Below are positions 39,229 through 50,201 of a stretch of DNA of 64,000 bases, in pieces; the first letter of the stretch is position 1, and every line of letters starts with the position of its first letter. Under the pieces are notes generated by a model. The model was not told where the DNA came from. It saw only the letters and a program-made list of their open reading frames with translations, and did no database searches. Source of the DNA: Cedecea neteri (GTDB taxonomy: Bacteria > Pseudomonadota > Gammaproteobacteria > Enterobacterales > Enterobacteriaceae). Position numbers and translations under genes: made by a program. The stretch is from contig NZ_CP009451.1 in NCBI RefSeq assembly GCF_000757825.1, positions 186,001 to 250,000 on the forward strand. The letters are read 5' to 3'.

Positions 39229-41370
39229 TCAGAAATCCACGCTGGCGGAGAGGTAAACGGTGCGAGGCTCGCCTTCGATAACGCGCAGGTTACCGGCGCT
39301 GGACTCATAGTACTCGCGGTCAAACAGGTTTTTGACGTTCAGCTTCAGCTCGGTGTTTTTGCCAACCAGCTTGCTGTCCCAGGCAATGAACGCATCCGCC
39401 ACGGTGTAAGCCGGCATGGTGAAGCTGTTTTCCGGGTCACCCGCACGGCTGCCAACATAGCGTCCGCCGCCGCCCAGGCGTAATTCACCCGGCAGCCAGG
39501 AGAAACGCAGGGTATGGCTGAGGTAGAGGCCGCCCATGGTCGTCGGGGCGTTCACCAGACGGTTGCCGACGTTTACCGGGTTAATATCGTCTTCGACGAT
39601 CTCGGTTTTGTCGTAGCTGTAGTTCGCCGTCAGGTTCCAGTCCTCGGCAATTTCGCCGTTGAGCTCTAATTCTGCGCCGGTAGAGCGCGCTTTCGGGATG
39701 TTGCGCGTAACGCCATTGATAAACACCGACATGTCTTTTTCATCAATGCGGTAGAGCGCCAGGCTGCTGGTAAGGCGTGGTGACATTTGCCATTTCGCGC
39801 CCACTTCCCAGGTGGTGCCTTTTTCGGTGGAGGCGACGTTGCCGTTATCGTCGGTCTGTGTCGAGGGCGTAAATGATTTGCTGTAGCTGCCGTACAGCGA
39901 AACGTCCGGAATGATTTTGTACACCAGGCCCATCTGCGGCAGAAAGGCATCGCCTCTGTCTTCAAGCGTGGTTTGCGGCTTTACCCAGCCCGAGCTGGAA
40001 GTTTGAGTGTAGCGCTGCAGGCGGCCACCCAGCACGGCTATCCACTGGTCGGTCAGATGAATGCTGTCTTTCGCAAACACGGAGCGGCTGTAGAGATTAG
40101 TGCGCAGGTTACTGTTGGCGTCGCTGTAGGTGCTGCTGTTGGTTACCGGCGCTTCGCCGTACACCGGGTTATTCATATTGAAGGTTTTTGACACCTTCCC
40201 ACGGTACGAATACTTTTTGTAGGTTTCGTTTTGCTCGTAGTCCGCGCCCAGCGTGATGTCGTGGGTCATCCCCAGCAGTTCCGGACTGCCGTTAATATCC
40301 CATGACGCGTAATCGGTCTGATGGTTAAAGCCGCGGTTGGCGTCCGCGCGGCGGGAGACGATACCGCTGTTTGGATCGACCGCCGTGGCGCGCACTTCGT
40401 TGCTGTCGTAGCGGCGCTGCATCCAGGCGTAGTTCAGATTGGTTTCCCAGGTGTCATCCAGCTTGTACGAGTAATTGGTCGTCAGGCGTTTGTTCTTGCC
40501 CCAGGCGTGGTTGGCGTAATCGTCGATGCGGCGATCGTAAGGGATGTTCAGCGGTTTACCGTTGATAAACGCCGTGCCGCGGTCATAAGGAATGTCGAAC
40601 TTATATTCCACGTAGCTGATGTTGAAGGAGGCTTTATCGCCATACCAGCTCAGGGACGGGGCAATCAACGTGTGTTCATCGGTGCCGAAGTTGCGCCAGT
40701 AGTCTTCGTGCTGGCGTTCAGCCACCAGGCGGAAGGCGAAACCGTTGCCGAGCGGGCCGGTCACGTCGACCATGCCGGAACCGCCGCCGTTACTGCTGCT
40801 TGTGCCGCTGACGTGGGTGTTCCAGGTGTACTGTGGTTTCTTGCTGACGAGGTTAATTACGCCGCCGGGGTTCAGGATGCCGTAGAGCAGGGAGGCCGAG
40901 CCTTTCAACACTTCAACATGATCGATGCTGGAGTCCATCGCCAGGCCCTGGTTGCTGCGCACGCCGTCGATAAACACCGAGCCGTCGCTGTTCGAACCAA
41001 ACCCGCGTTTGACAAAGCCGTCCTCGATGCCGCCGAGGGTATTACTCTGCGCGACGCCGCTGACGAACTTCATCGCGTCGTTGACCGAAGTGACCGCGTA
41101 ATCGTCAATCACCTGAGGTGTGACAACGCTAACGGACTGCGGAATTTCGCTGCGCGGCGTTTTGCTGCGCGAGGCGATGGCAGAGTCATCCTGGGTATAG
41201 CTGGTTGACGAGCCGTCCGGGTTAGCGTTGGCCACGACCGTCAGCGTGTCTTCTTTGGGCTTATCGGCCGCAAAAGCCGGGGCCCCCACGATGAAGGTTG
41301 AAATGATTAATAATTTTGAATTAAGAAGCGCCTGGCGAACGAAAGTAGAACCAAATGAAATGCGAGTCAT
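39229..41370 (-). CDS. TonB-dependent siderophore receptor
   Basis: A 713-residue TonB-dependent receptor of the FhuA/FcuA/FoxA siderophore class. After a signal peptide (cleavage near residue 34), the TonB-box-like EDTLTVVA is followed by the plug (RSEIPQSVSVVTPQVIDDYAV; GFGSNSDGSVFIDGVRSNQG; HVEVLKGSASLLYGILNPGGVINLVSKKP in part). The 22-strand barrel ends VYLSASVDF. A strong Fur box lies upstream. Its binding-protein gene follows by one base. The exact siderophore cannot be told from sequence by eye; hydroxamates are usual for this subgroup. Confidence 0.92.
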   Translation of the reverse strand: MTRISFGSTFVRQALLNSKLLIISTFIVGAPAFAADKPKEDTLTVVANANPDGSSTSYTQDDSAIASRSKTPRSEIPQSVSVVTPQVIDDYAVTSVNDAMKFVSGVAQSNTLGGIEDGFVKRGFGSNSDGSVFIDGVRSNQGLAMDSSIDHVEVLKGSASLLYGILNPGGVINLVSKKPQYTWNTHVSGTSSSNGGGSGMVDVTGPLGNGFAFRLVAERQHEDYWRNFGTDEHTLIAPSLSWYGDKASFNISYVEYKFDIPYDRGTAFINGKPLNIPYDRRIDDYANHAWGKNKRLTTNYSYKLDDTWETNLNYAWMQRRYDSNEVRATAVDPNSGIVSRRADANRGFNHQTDYASWDINGSPELLGMTHDITLGADYEQNETYKKYSYRGKVSKTFNMNNPVYGEAPVTNSSTYSDANSNLRTNLYSRSVFAKDSIHLTDQWIAVLGGRLQRYTQTSSSGWVKPQTTLEDRGDAFLPQMGLVYKIIPDVSLYGSYSKSFTPSTQTDDNGNVASTEKGTTWEVGAKWQMSPRLTSSLALYRIDEKDMSVFINGVTRNIPKARSTGAELELNGEIAEDWNLTANYSYDKTEIVEDDINPVNVGNRLVNAPTTMGGLYLSHTLRFSWLPGELRLGGGGRYVGSRAGDPENSFTMPAYTVADAFIAWDSKLVGKNTELKLNVKNLFDREYYESSAGNLRVIEGEPRTVYLSASVDF

Positions 41371-41417
41371 GTTGTTTATTGTCTGTGCTGAAGCGATTTT
41401 ATAATGGGAATTAAGAT

Positions 41418-41436
41418 GATAATGACAATAATTAGC
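41418..41436 (-). promoter_or_regulatory. Fur box
   Basis: GATAATGACAATAATTAGC matches the 19-bp Fur consensus at 16 positions, 47 bp before the receptor start. It implies iron repression of the receptor and binding-protein operon. Confidence 0.85.
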
Positions 41437-41561
41437 ATTTACAATATTAACTCTGCTTACATAATTACTGGTTTTTTATCCAAAATCCTGATGATTTAGC
41501 GGGGAATAAGCAGGAAAAGAGGGGATCGCGGGACGAGCGTCCCGCGTGAATGCGAAGGGGG

Positions 41562-42773
41562 TTATCCGACTTCCGGCAGCAGGCCAACGGCAATCAGACC
41601 CTGAATCACGATAACCGCGATACCGCAGGCGAAGACCAGCGCGAGCAGGGGTTTGCCGCCCGCAACTCGCCAGGCTGCATCGACGTGCTGCTTACGGCTC
41701 TGCCACACCAGCATGGAAGGCACCAGCAGGGCAAGCACCGCCAGCGCAACGCCCGCATAGCCCAGCGCCATCACAAAGCCCTGCGGGTAAAACAGCGCAA
41801 AGACCAGCGGCGGCAGGAAGGTCATCAGCCCGGTTTGCAGGCGGCCAGAAGCCTTGCGGTTGCGGGCAAAGAGGTCACCCAGGTAGTCGAACAGCCCCAG
41901 GGAAACCCCAAGGAACGACGTGGCTAGCGCGAAATCGGCAAACAGATGCACCGCCAGCTCCACGTGCGGGGTGGCCACAACCTGACGAACAACCTGCAGG
42001 AACCCGTTAAGTCCCGAGTGTTCGGCCATCAGCCCGGTAAAGGTAGCGGAGTCAATCGCGCCGAGGGTGGCGAGCTGCCAGAAGATATAGGCCACCAGCG
42101 GAATGGCGCTGCCGACGATAAACACCCAGCGCAGCTTACGAATATTGCCGTTCATGTAGCTAACGATGCTCGGCACGCTGCCGTGGAAGCCAAAAGAGGT
42201 GAAAATTACCGGAATAGCGGAGAGCGCCAGCCCTTTTTCAATCGGCATCGTCAGCAGGTTGGTATGATGAATATGCGGCATCATCAGCGCCAGCATCACC
42301 ACCAGTAAAATGATTTTGGCGCTAAACAACACGCGGTTAAACATGTCCACCATGTGAGTGCCGACGCAGACAATCCCGCCCGCGACCAGGGTAAACATTA
42401 ATACGCCGGAGGTGGCTGAAATTGAGGTCGAAAGCCATTGACTCAGGCTTGCGGCCAGCAGTTCACCCGCCCCGCTGATGTAGGCCGCCGTAAGAGCGTA
42501 CATCAGGAACAGCATGCTAAAACCGGTTAACCACTGCCCGGGGCGACCAAGATAGCGCCGGGCGAGGGTGCCAAGGCCGGTGTCCGCAGAGACGTGCTGA
42601 TAAACTTCAACCAGCAGCAGCGCGGTATAACACATCAATGCCCAAAGGCCGACGAGCATCAGCAGCGTGACGCCAAAACCTACCCCCGCCGAAGCCAGCG
42701 GCATCGCCAGCATTCCTGCGCCAATTGTGGTTCCCGCCACGATGAAAACACTGCCAAGAGTCCTGTTCTTCAC
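41562..42773 (-). CDS. tyrP: TyrP, tyrosine-specific permease
   Basis: A 403-residue hydroxy/aromatic amino-acid permease, the same length as E. coli TyrP and nearly identical in its first helix ([21 protein letters not shown]) and in [23 protein letters not shown]. About eleven membrane helices are expected. It imports tyrosine with protons. The start is GTG 42773, preceded by GAGGGA. It lies between two paralogous iron-chelate binding-protein loci, with which it has no evident functional link. Confidence 0.95.
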   Translation of the reverse strand: MKNRTLGSVFIVAGTTIGAGMLAMPLASAGVGFGVTLLMLVGLWALMCYTALLLVEVYQHVSADTGLGTLARRYLGRPGQWLTGFSMLFLMYALTAAYISGAGELLAASLSQWLSTSISATSGVLMFTLVAGGIVCVGTHMVDMFNRVLFSAKIILLVVMLALMMPHIHHTNLLTMPIEKGLALSAIPVIFTSFGFHGSVPSIVSYMNGNIRKLRWVFIVGSAIPLVAYIFWQLATLGAIDSATFTGLMAEHSGLNGFLQVVRQVVATPHVELAVHLFADFALATSFLGVSLGLFDYLGDLFARNRKASGRLQTGLMTFLPPLVFALFYPQGFVMALGYAGVALAVLALLVPSMLVWQSRKQHVDAAWRVAGGKPLLALVFACGIAVIVIQGLIAVGLLPEVG

Positions 42774-42864
42774 GCTTCCCTCTGAATTTACGAAGAGCTG
42801 TATGCAATTATGCCGCGCAGGGTAAGGGAAAATCTCAGGTGCGTCAAATGAGGATTACGGTGTG

Positions 42865-42882
42865 TGTATCGTTATGTTTACA
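42865..42882. promoter_or_regulatory. Candidate TyrR box upstream of tyrP
   Basis: TGTATC-gttatg-TTTACA agrees with the TyrR consensus TGTAAA-N6-TTTACA at 10 of 12 bases, about 92 bp before tyrP. E. coli tyrP is controlled by TyrR from paired boxes; I did not find a convincing second box. Confidence 0.45.
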
Positions 42883-43019
42883 ATCCAAATGGAGTTTAAG
42901 TGACGTTGTCACGTAATAAAATTAAACCAATGAGCGCTTGCCATGCCGGGGAGAATTAAGGCTTTATTAATATAAATAGTAATAATAACTAATCTCTTTC
43001 TCATGGAGAGCATCAATCA

Positions 43020-44129
43020 ATGAAAGCAAATTTTGTCCTGACAGGGTTACTGCTCGCTTCGGCAGGCTGCGGTGCAACAACGTATCCCATCACGGTTACC
43101 GACATGGATAACCAGCGCATTACTATCAAAAAAGAACCGCAGCACGTCATTTTGCAGGACGGACGCGACATTCTTTCCCTCGCACTGCTCGACCGCGAAG
43201 ATCCGTTCAAGCGCGTCGTGGCCTGGAATAACCTGCCGAAAAAGCAGGATACCCAAACCTGGGACGTACTGAAGCGCAAATGGCCAGAGGCCACGAAGAT
43301 TATTGATATGGGCTTTAGCGATCAGGGCGAGGTTAACCTTGAGAGCGTGCTGGCCCAGCAGCCGGACATCATGATTGCGCAACTGCGAGCCAAGCCCGCG
43401 CTCGAGCAAACCGGCGTCATTAAGTCACTTAAGAAACTGAATATTCCCGTAGTGTTTGTTGATTATGAGCTGCACCCGGTGGAAAACACCGCCAACAGCG
43501 TGAAGCTGCTCGGCACCGTGCTTAATCAGGAAAAACGAGCGAAAGAGTACACCGATTATTATCAGCAGCACCTGACCCATATCCAGCAGGTTACCGCCGA
43601 CGTTAAAAATAAACCGACCGTATTTATTGAGCCGATTGCCGGCAACACCGAAAACTGCTGTTTCACCCACGGGCATAACGGTTGGGGGGCGCTGGTCGAA
43701 GCCGTAGGCGGGAAGAATATTGGCTCTACGCTGCTGCCGGGCAGCGCAGGATTTGTGTCGATGGAGCAGATAATCGCCATGAAGCCTGACGTCTATATTA
43801 TGTCTGGCTCCAAACGCCCGAACCCAAGCGTACTGCCGTTTGGCTATGGCGGCACGCCGCAGGAAGTGAATGCGACCTTTGATAAGCTGCTGGCTCGTAC
43901 CACGTTCCAGAGCATTGAGCCGGTAAAAGAGGGCAAAGTGTATGGCGTTTACCACCACTTCTATAATCACCCGTATAACATCATCGGGATGGAGATTTTA
44001 GCCAAAGACCTGTATCCGCAAAAATTGCAGGATCTTGACCCTACGGCGGATTACCACCAGATAATTACGCAGTTTACGCAGATTCCTGACGATCCGATTC
44101 TGTTGAGCTATTCGTATAAGAAACCGTGA
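43020..44129 (+). CDS. Second iron-chelate substrate-binding protein (paralogue)
   Basis: A 369-residue binding protein of the same family as the one at 38130. Shared features include WDVLKRKWPE-like, NLESVLAQQPDIMIAQL, LNIPVVFVDYELHPVENT, the vicinal Cys-Cys in NTENCCFTHGHNGWGALVEAVGGKNI, and an ending LDPTADYHQIITQF. The signal sequence ends ASAGC, which may be a lipobox (Cys17) or simply a Sec signal. GGAGAG lies before the ATG. The upstream region is AT-rich with a poor Fur-like match only. It is monocistronic with no transporter partner and ends at a strong terminator shared with maeA. Confidence 0.85.
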   Translation: MKANFVLTGLLLASAGCGATTYPITVTDMDNQRITIKKEPQHVILQDGRDILSLALLDREDPFKRVVAWNNLPKKQDTQTWDVLKRKWPEATKIIDMGFSDQGEVNLESVLAQQPDIMIAQLRAKPALEQTGVIKSLKKLNIPVVFVDYELHPVENTANSVKLLGTVLNQEKRAKEYTDYYQQHLTHIQQVTADVKNKPTVFIEPIAGNTENCCFTHGHNGWGALVEAVGGKNIGSTLLPGSAGFVSMEQIIAMKPDVYIMSGSKRPNPSVLPFGYGGTPQEVNATFDKLLARTTFQSIEPVKEGKVYGVYHHFYNHPYNIIGMEILAKDLYPQKLQDLDPTADYHQIITQFTQIPDDPILLSYSYKKP

Positions 44130-44202
44130 TTTCAAGAACCGCAGGCATCCCTCCGCCGCTTTCCGTGCTTTGTGGACTTCATTAAAGTGCGGAATCAAAA
44201 GT

Positions 44203-44227
44203 AAAAAACCCGCCAAAAGGCGGGTTT
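44203..44227. terminator. Bidirectional terminator between the binding protein and maeA
   Basis: AAACCCGCC-AAAA-GGCGGGTTT: a 9-bp stem with A-run and T-run on opposite sides, so it can work for both converging transcripts. The T-run is longer on the maeA side. Confidence 0.85.
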
Positions 44228-44250
44228 GAAAGGCTTTCACGATGACTTCG

Positions 44251-45948
44251 TTAAATAGACGTCCGGCGGTAATCGCGGTATTCCGGCTGCCAGAAGTTCT
44301 CATCAATCGCCTGCTTCAGGGCTTCGGCAGAGGTCACCACCGCCACGCCTTGCTGCTGGGCAATTTTCGCCACCGCAAAAGCGATCGCACGGGACACTTT
44401 CTGGATATCCTTCAGCTCAGGCAGCACCATGCCTTCACCGTCGTTCAGCAGCGGAGAGTGCTGCGCCAGGGACTCGCTGGCCGCCATCAGCATTTCGTCG
44501 GTAATGCGTGACGCACCGGAGGCAATCACCCCCAGGCCAATGCCCGGGAAGATGTAGGCGTTGTTACACTGGGCGATAGGATAGGTTTTGTCTTTCCAGC
44601 TCACCGGCGCAAACGGGCTGCCGGTGGCCACCAGCGCGGCGCCGTCGGTCCAGGTGATGATATCCTGCGGAGTTGCTTCCACGCGGGAGGTTGGGTTGGA
44701 CAGCGGCATCACGATTGGGCGGGCACAGTGCTTGTGCATTTCGCGGATGATCTCTTCGGTGAACAGGCCGGTCTGGCCAGAAACGCCGATAAGAATATTT
44801 GGCTTCGCGTTACGCACCACGTCCAGCAGCGAAATCGCTTCGTTTTCCAGATCCCACGCAGACAGGCTTTCGCGACTCTGCACCAGTTTAGTCTGGAAGG
44901 AGAGCAGGTTAGGCATGTTGTCGGTCAGCAGGCCGAAGCGGTCGACCATGAACACGTTACTGCGGGCGGCTTCTTCGCTCAGCCCTTCGCGCTGCATCTG
45001 AGCGATGATTTGCTCGGCGATGCCACAGCCTGCAGAGCCTGCGCCCAGGAAGACGATTTTCTGCTGGTTGAGCTGGCTGCCTGCCGCACGGCTGGCGGCG
45101 ATCAGCGTGCCGACGGTTACCGCCGCGGTGCCCTGAATGTCGTCGTTAAACGAACAGATTTCGTCCCGGTAACGGGTCAGCAGCGGCATGGCGTTTTTCT
45201 GCGCGAAGTCTTCGAACTGCAGCAGCACGTCCGGCCAGCGGTGGCGCACGGCCTGAATAAATTCATCCACGAATTCGTAGTAGTCGTCGCCGGTAATACG
45301 CGGGTGGCGAGAGCCCATATACAGCGGGTCATTCAGCAGTTGCTGATTATTGGTCCCTACGTCCAGCACCACCGGCAGGGTGTAAGCCGGGCTGATGCCG
45401 CCACAGGCGGTGTAGAGCGAAAGCTTACCGATCGGAATGCCCATGCCGCCGATGCCCTGATCGCCGAGGCCGAGAATACGCTCGCCGTCGGTCACCACGA
45501 TCACTTTAATGTTGTGGTTAGGCACGTTCTGCAGAATATCGTCCATGTGGTGACGATTTTCATAGTTGATGAACACGCCACGGGAACGACGATAAATTTC
45601 GGAGAAGCGTTCGCAGGCCGCGCCGACGGTCGGGGTGTAAATCACCGGCATCATCTCTTCCAGATGATTTTCAACCAGGCGGTAGAACAGCGTTTCGTTG
45701 GTGTCCTGAATGTTGCGCAGGTAGATGTGCTTGTCGATTTCGGTTTTGAAGCCCTGGTATTGGATCCAGGCGCGTTCCGCTTGTTCTTCGATGGTTTCAA
45801 CCACTTCCGGCAGCAGGCCAAGCAGGTTGAAGTTGCGGCGCTCTTCGATGCTAAAAGCGCTGCCTTTATTCAGCAGGGGGAATTCAAGTAAAACGGGTCC
45901 GGCGTAAGGGATGTAAAGCGAACGATGTTTTTTAGGTTTGATGTCCAT
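44251..45948 (-). CDS. maeA: MaeA, NAD-dependent malic enzyme
   Basis: A 565-residue malic enzyme, the same length as E. coli MaeA (SfcA). It converts L-malate to pyruvate and CO2 with NAD. The N-terminal [21 protein letters not shown], the catalytic region [17 protein letters not shown], the metal/substrate region [19 protein letters not shown] and the NAD motif [14 protein letters not shown] are all present. I start at ATG 45948 (MDIKPKKHR), with AAGAG upstream; the frame extends 15 codons further but this start matches E. coli length. Confidence 0.96.
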   Translation of the reverse strand: MDIKPKKHRSLYIPYAGPVLLEFPLLNKGSAFSIEERRNFNLLGLLPEVVETIEEQAERAWIQYQGFKTEIDKHIYLRNIQDTNETLFYRLVENHLEEMMPVIYTPTVGAACERFSEIYRRSRGVFINYENRHHMDDILQNVPNHNIKVIVVTDGERILGLGDQGIGGMGIPIGKLSLYTACGGISPAYTLPVVLDVGTNNQQLLNDPLYMGSRHPRITGDDYYEFVDEFIQAVRHRWPDVLLQFEDFAQKNAMPLLTRYRDEICSFNDDIQGTAAVTVGTLIAASRAAGSQLNQQKIVFLGAGSAGCGIAEQIIAQMQREGLSEEAARSNVFMVDRFGLLTDNMPNLLSFQTKLVQSRESLSAWDLENEAISLLDVVRNAKPNILIGVSGQTGLFTEEIIREMHKHCARPIVMPLSNPTSRVEATPQDIITWTDGAALVATGSPFAPVSWKDKTYPIAQCNNAYIFPGIGLGVIASGASRITDEMLMAASESLAQHSPLLNDGEGMVLPELKDIQKVSRAIAFAVAKIAQQQGVAVVTSAEALKQAIDENFWQPEYRDYRRTSI

Positions 45949-46127
45949 GTGCATACTCTTTTTTCGACGTAACGTCTTGCCAATAAGGCTCATTCGGTGA
46001 GTTGTCGCGCGATATTATGGCACAGCGGTTTGGCATCTGACACAGCCAGACTAAGAACTTTGGTTACACAAGTCCCCCAAATCATCAGGAATTTTGTTTC
46101 AGCGCGTTCTCCGAGTGTGTTTAAATA

Positions 46128-46143
46128 GCTAAACCAGTTTAGC
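46128..46143 (+). promoter_or_regulatory. ScrR operator upstream of scrK
   Basis: GCTAAACCAGTTTAGC is a near-perfect 16-bp palindrome 27 bp before scrK and closely resembles the two sites before scrY. Confidence 0.75.
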
Positions 46144-46170
46144 AAATTTTAGCTTGAGAATGGAGATACC

Positions 46171-47094
46171 ATGAGCGTACAGGTTTGGGTTCTTGGAGAC
46201 GCGGTTGTCGACCTGCTTCCGGACGGCAACGGCCGACTATTGCAATGCCCGGGTGGCGCGCCGGCCAACGTCGCCGTAGGCATTGCTCGCCTCGGCGGCA
46301 GCAGCGGATTTATCGGCCGCGTAGGGGACGATCCCTTTGGTCGTTTTATGCGGCAAACCCTTAAAGACGAAAACGTAAACATCGATTTTATGCGTCTGGA
46401 TGCAGACCATAGAACCTCCACCGTGGTGGTCGATCTTGACGAGCACGGCGAACGAACGTTCACCTTCATGGTTCGCCCCGGTGCGGATTTATTCCTTGAA
46501 TCGGGCGATATCCCGTCCTTCAGGCACCACCAGTGGCTGCACGTCTGCTCGATAGCCCTTAGCGCAGAGCCCAGCCGAAGCACCACGTTTTCAGCGATGG
46601 AGCAGATTAAAAAAGCCGGCGGCCAGGTGAGCTTTGACCCCAATATCCGCACCGATCTGTGGCACAACGCCGCCGAGCTTCAGGCATGCCTGATCAGAGC
46701 CTTGCTGCTGGCCGATGTCGTGAAGCTTTCCGTTGAAGAGCTGATTTTTATCAGCGGCAAAGCTGACCTTCGGGAAGGTATTACCGAGCTGGCCGGTCGC
46801 TATCAGATGAGCCTCCTGCTGGTGACGCAGGGCAAGGATGGCGTGCTGGTCTACTACCGGGGGGAAATCTATCACTTTGACGCCAGGCCCGTAGTTTGCG
46901 TGGACACCACCGGCGCGGGTGATGCCTTCGTCGCCGGGCTGCTCAGCGGCCTGGCGGCTCAGGGATTACCCGAAAGCGAACGGCAGCTGGCCGAGATTGT
47001 CGCTCAGGCGCAGCTTTGCGGCGCGCTGGCGACGACGGCGAAAGGCGCGATGACCGCCTTACCGCGTCGCGAGGAAGTCGAGCAGTCGCTGTAG
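46171..47094 (+). CDS. scrK: ScrK, fructokinase
   Basis: A 307-residue PfkB-family kinase that phosphorylates the fructose released by ScrB. The first PfkB signature is GGAPANVAVGIARLGG (about residue 28) and the second, DTTGAGDAFVAGLLSGL, carries the catalytic Asp. Length and sequence match the enteric ScrK. GGAGAT precedes the ATG. It has its own ScrR-like operator and lies 154 bp before scrY, as in the enteric scr regulon, where scrK and scrYAB have separate promoters. Confidence 0.95.
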   Translation: MSVQVWVLGDAVVDLLPDGNGRLLQCPGGAPANVAVGIARLGGSSGFIGRVGDDPFGRFMRQTLKDENVNIDFMRLDADHRTSTVVVDLDEHGERTFTFMVRPGADLFLESGDIPSFRHHQWLHVCSIALSAEPSRSTTFSAMEQIKKAGGQVSFDPNIRTDLWHNAAELQACLIRALLLADVVKLSVEELIFISGKADLREGITELAGRYQMSLLLVTQGKDGVLVYYRGEIYHFDARPVVCVDTTGAGDAFVAGLLSGLAAQGLPESERQLAEIVAQAQLCGALATTAKGAMTALPRREEVEQSL

Positions 47095-47115
47095 CCGGGT
47101 AAAATATATTCTGAT

Positions 47116-47131
47116 TGTCGTGCCTGTCACA
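47116..47131 (+). promoter_or_regulatory. Candidate CRP site upstream of scrYAB
   Basis: TGTCG-tgcctg-TCACA matches 8 of 10 key bases of the CRP consensus and lies just upstream of the two ScrR-like sites. scr operons are known to need cAMP-CRP. Confidence 0.5.
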
Positions 47132-47135
47132 TTTA

Positions 47136-47149
47136 CTAAATCGGTTTAG
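47136..47149 (+). promoter_or_regulatory. ScrR operator, distal
   Basis: CTAAATCGGTTTAG is a 14-bp palindrome with one mismatched pair, centred 60 bp upstream of the perfect site at 47196. The spacing is compatible with looping or double occupancy. Confidence 0.7.
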
Positions 47150-47195
47150 CCAAATTCATTGCTTTCAGCATTCGGGCCTGGTTACCCTTTTTTGA

Positions 47196-47209
47196 CTAAA
47201 CCGGTTTAG
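47196..47209 (+). promoter_or_regulatory. ScrR operator, proximal
   Basis: CTAAACCGGTTTAG is a perfect 14-bp palindrome 39 bp before scrY, in the form expected for the ScrR repressor. Confidence 0.85.
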
Positions 47210-47227
47210 CAAAATAACTGACATTAG

Positions 47228-48766
<1,539 letters not shown>

Positions 48767-48775
48767 CGAACTTGC

Positions 48776-48793
48776 CTCCCGCCGCGGCGGGAG
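48776..48793 (+). promoter_or_regulatory. scrY-scrA intercistronic hairpin
   Basis: CTCCCGCC-gc-GGCGGGAG is an 18-bp perfect palindrome between scrY and scrA. It may protect the porin message or reduce readthrough, giving more porin than permease. Confidence 0.5.
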
Positions 48794-48830
48794 AGCCACG
48801 AAATAACAATAAAGCGTTTAAGAGGTGTCT

Positions 48831-50201
48831 ATGGATTTCAATCACATTGCCCGCGAGCTGATTCCGCTGCTGGGCGGTAAAGAAAACATCGCCAGTGCGG
48901 CACACTGCGCCACCCGGCTGCGGCTGGTGCTGGTTGACGATGCGCTCGCAGACCAGCAGGCGATCGGCAAAATTGACGGGGTGAAGGGGTGTTTTCGCAA
49001 CGCAGGGCAGATGCAGGTCATCTTCGGCACCGGCGTGGTCAACAAGGTGTATGCCGCGTTTATTCAGGCCGCAGGGATCGCGGAGTCCAGCAAGTCAGAG
49101 GCGGCAAATCTGGCGGCGAAAAAGCTGAACCCGTTCCAGCGCATAGCGCGTTTGCTGTCGAACATTTTTGTTCCCATCATCCCGGCCATTGTAGCCTCTG
49201 GTTTGCTGATGGGGCTGCTGGGGATGGTGAAAACCTACGGCTGGGTTAGCCCGGACAACGCGCTCTATATCATGCTGGATATGTGCAGCTCCGCCGCGTT
49301 TATTATCCTGCCTATTCTGATTGGCTTTACGGCCGCCCGCGAATTCGGCGGCAACCCTTATCTGGGCGCGACGCTGGGCGGGATTTTAACGCACCCGGCG
49401 TTAACCAACGCCTGGGGCGTGGCCGCCGGGTTCCACACCATGAACTTCTTCGGGCTGGAAGTGGCGATGATTGGCTACCAGGGCACGGTCTTCCCGGTGC
49501 TGCTGGCGGTGTGGTTTATGAGTATTGTTGAAAAACAGCTCCGCCGCGTTATTCCCGATGCGTTAGACCTGATCCTGACCCCGTTCCTCACCGTCATTAT
49601 TTCCGGTTTTATTGCGCTGCTGATCATCGGCCCGGCCGGACGGGCGCTGGGTGACGGCATCTCGCTGGTACTCAGCACGCTCATAGCTCATGCGGGCTGG
49701 CTCGCCGGTTTGCTCTTTGGCGGGCTGTATTCGGTGATTGTGATAACGGGCATCCACCACAGCTTCCACGCCATTGAGGCCGGGCTGCTGGGCAACCCGG
49801 CTATTGGCGTCAACTTCCTTCTGCCAATCTGGGCAATGGCGAACGTCGCGCAGGGCGGTGCCTGCCTGGCGGTGTGGTTTAAAACCCGGGACGCGAAAAT
49901 CAAGGCCATCACGCTGCCCTCGGCGTTTTCGGCCATGTTAGGCATTACCGAGGCGGCCATCTTCGGTATCAACCTTCGCTTTGTTAAACCCTTTATTGCA
50001 GCGCTTATCGGTGGCGCCGCGGGCGGGGCCTGGGTGGTCTCCGTGCATGTCTACATGACGGCTGTGGGCTTAACCGCGCTGCCGGGCATGGCCATCGTGC
50101 AGGCCAGTTCGCTGGTGAACTACATTATCGGCATGGTTATCGCCTTTGGCGTGGCGTTTGCTCTCTCGCTGCTGCTGAAATACAAAGCGGAGTCTGAATA
50201 A
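48831..50201 (+). CDS. scrA: ScrA, sucrose PTS EIIBC
   Basis: A 456-residue sucrose permease of the PTS. EIIB residue Cys26 lies in ASAAHCATRLRLVLVDD. EIIC follows from about residue 105 with FVPIIPAIVASGLLMGLLGM, GGNPYLGATLGGILTHPALTN and VITGIHHSFHAIEAGLLGN. It lacks EIIA and relies on Crr. The product is sucrose-6-phosphate for ScrB. The start is ATG 48831 behind AGAGGT. Its stop overlaps the scrB start (TAATG). Confidence 0.96.
   Translation: MDFNHIARELIPLLGGKENIASAAHCATRLRLVLVDDALADQQAIGKIDGVKGCFRNAGQMQVIFGTGVVNKVYAAFIQAAGIAESSKSEAANLAAKKLNPFQRIARLLSNIFVPIIPAIVASGLLMGLLGMVKTYGWVSPDNALYIMLDMCSSAAFIILPILIGFTAAREFGGNPYLGATLGGILTHPALTNAWGVAAGFHTMNFFGLEVAMIGYQGTVFPVLLAVWFMSIVEKQLRRVIPDALDLILTPFLTVIISGFIALLIIGPAGRALGDGISLVLSTLIAHAGWLAGLLFGGLYSVIVITGIHHSFHAIEAGLLGNPAIGVNFLLPIWAMANVAQGGACLAVWFKTRDAKIKAITLPSAFSAMLGITEAAIFGINLRFVKPFIAALIGGAAGGAWVVSVHVYMTAVGLTALPGMAIVQASSLVNYIIGMVIAFGVAFALSLLLKYKAESE

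Noticed and set aside
40321..41208. 295-residue plus-strand frame opposite the TonB receptor
   Set aside because: Composition (Ala/Val/His-rich) is that of a codon shadow; the minus-strand receptor is unmistakable.
42900..42912. GTGAC-gtt-GTCAC palindrome between tyrP and the second binding protein
   Set aside because: Noted as a possible operator, but it is short, with no regulator gene nearby and no second copy found; support is too thin for a feature.
42969..42995. AT-rich stretch before the second binding protein as a Fur box
   Set aside because: Only about 12 of 19 positions agree with consensus, which an AT-rich sequence reaches easily by chance.
44728..45891. 387-residue plus-strand frame opposite maeA
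   Set aside because: Antisense of a highly conserved malic enzyme; no domain, no ribosome site.
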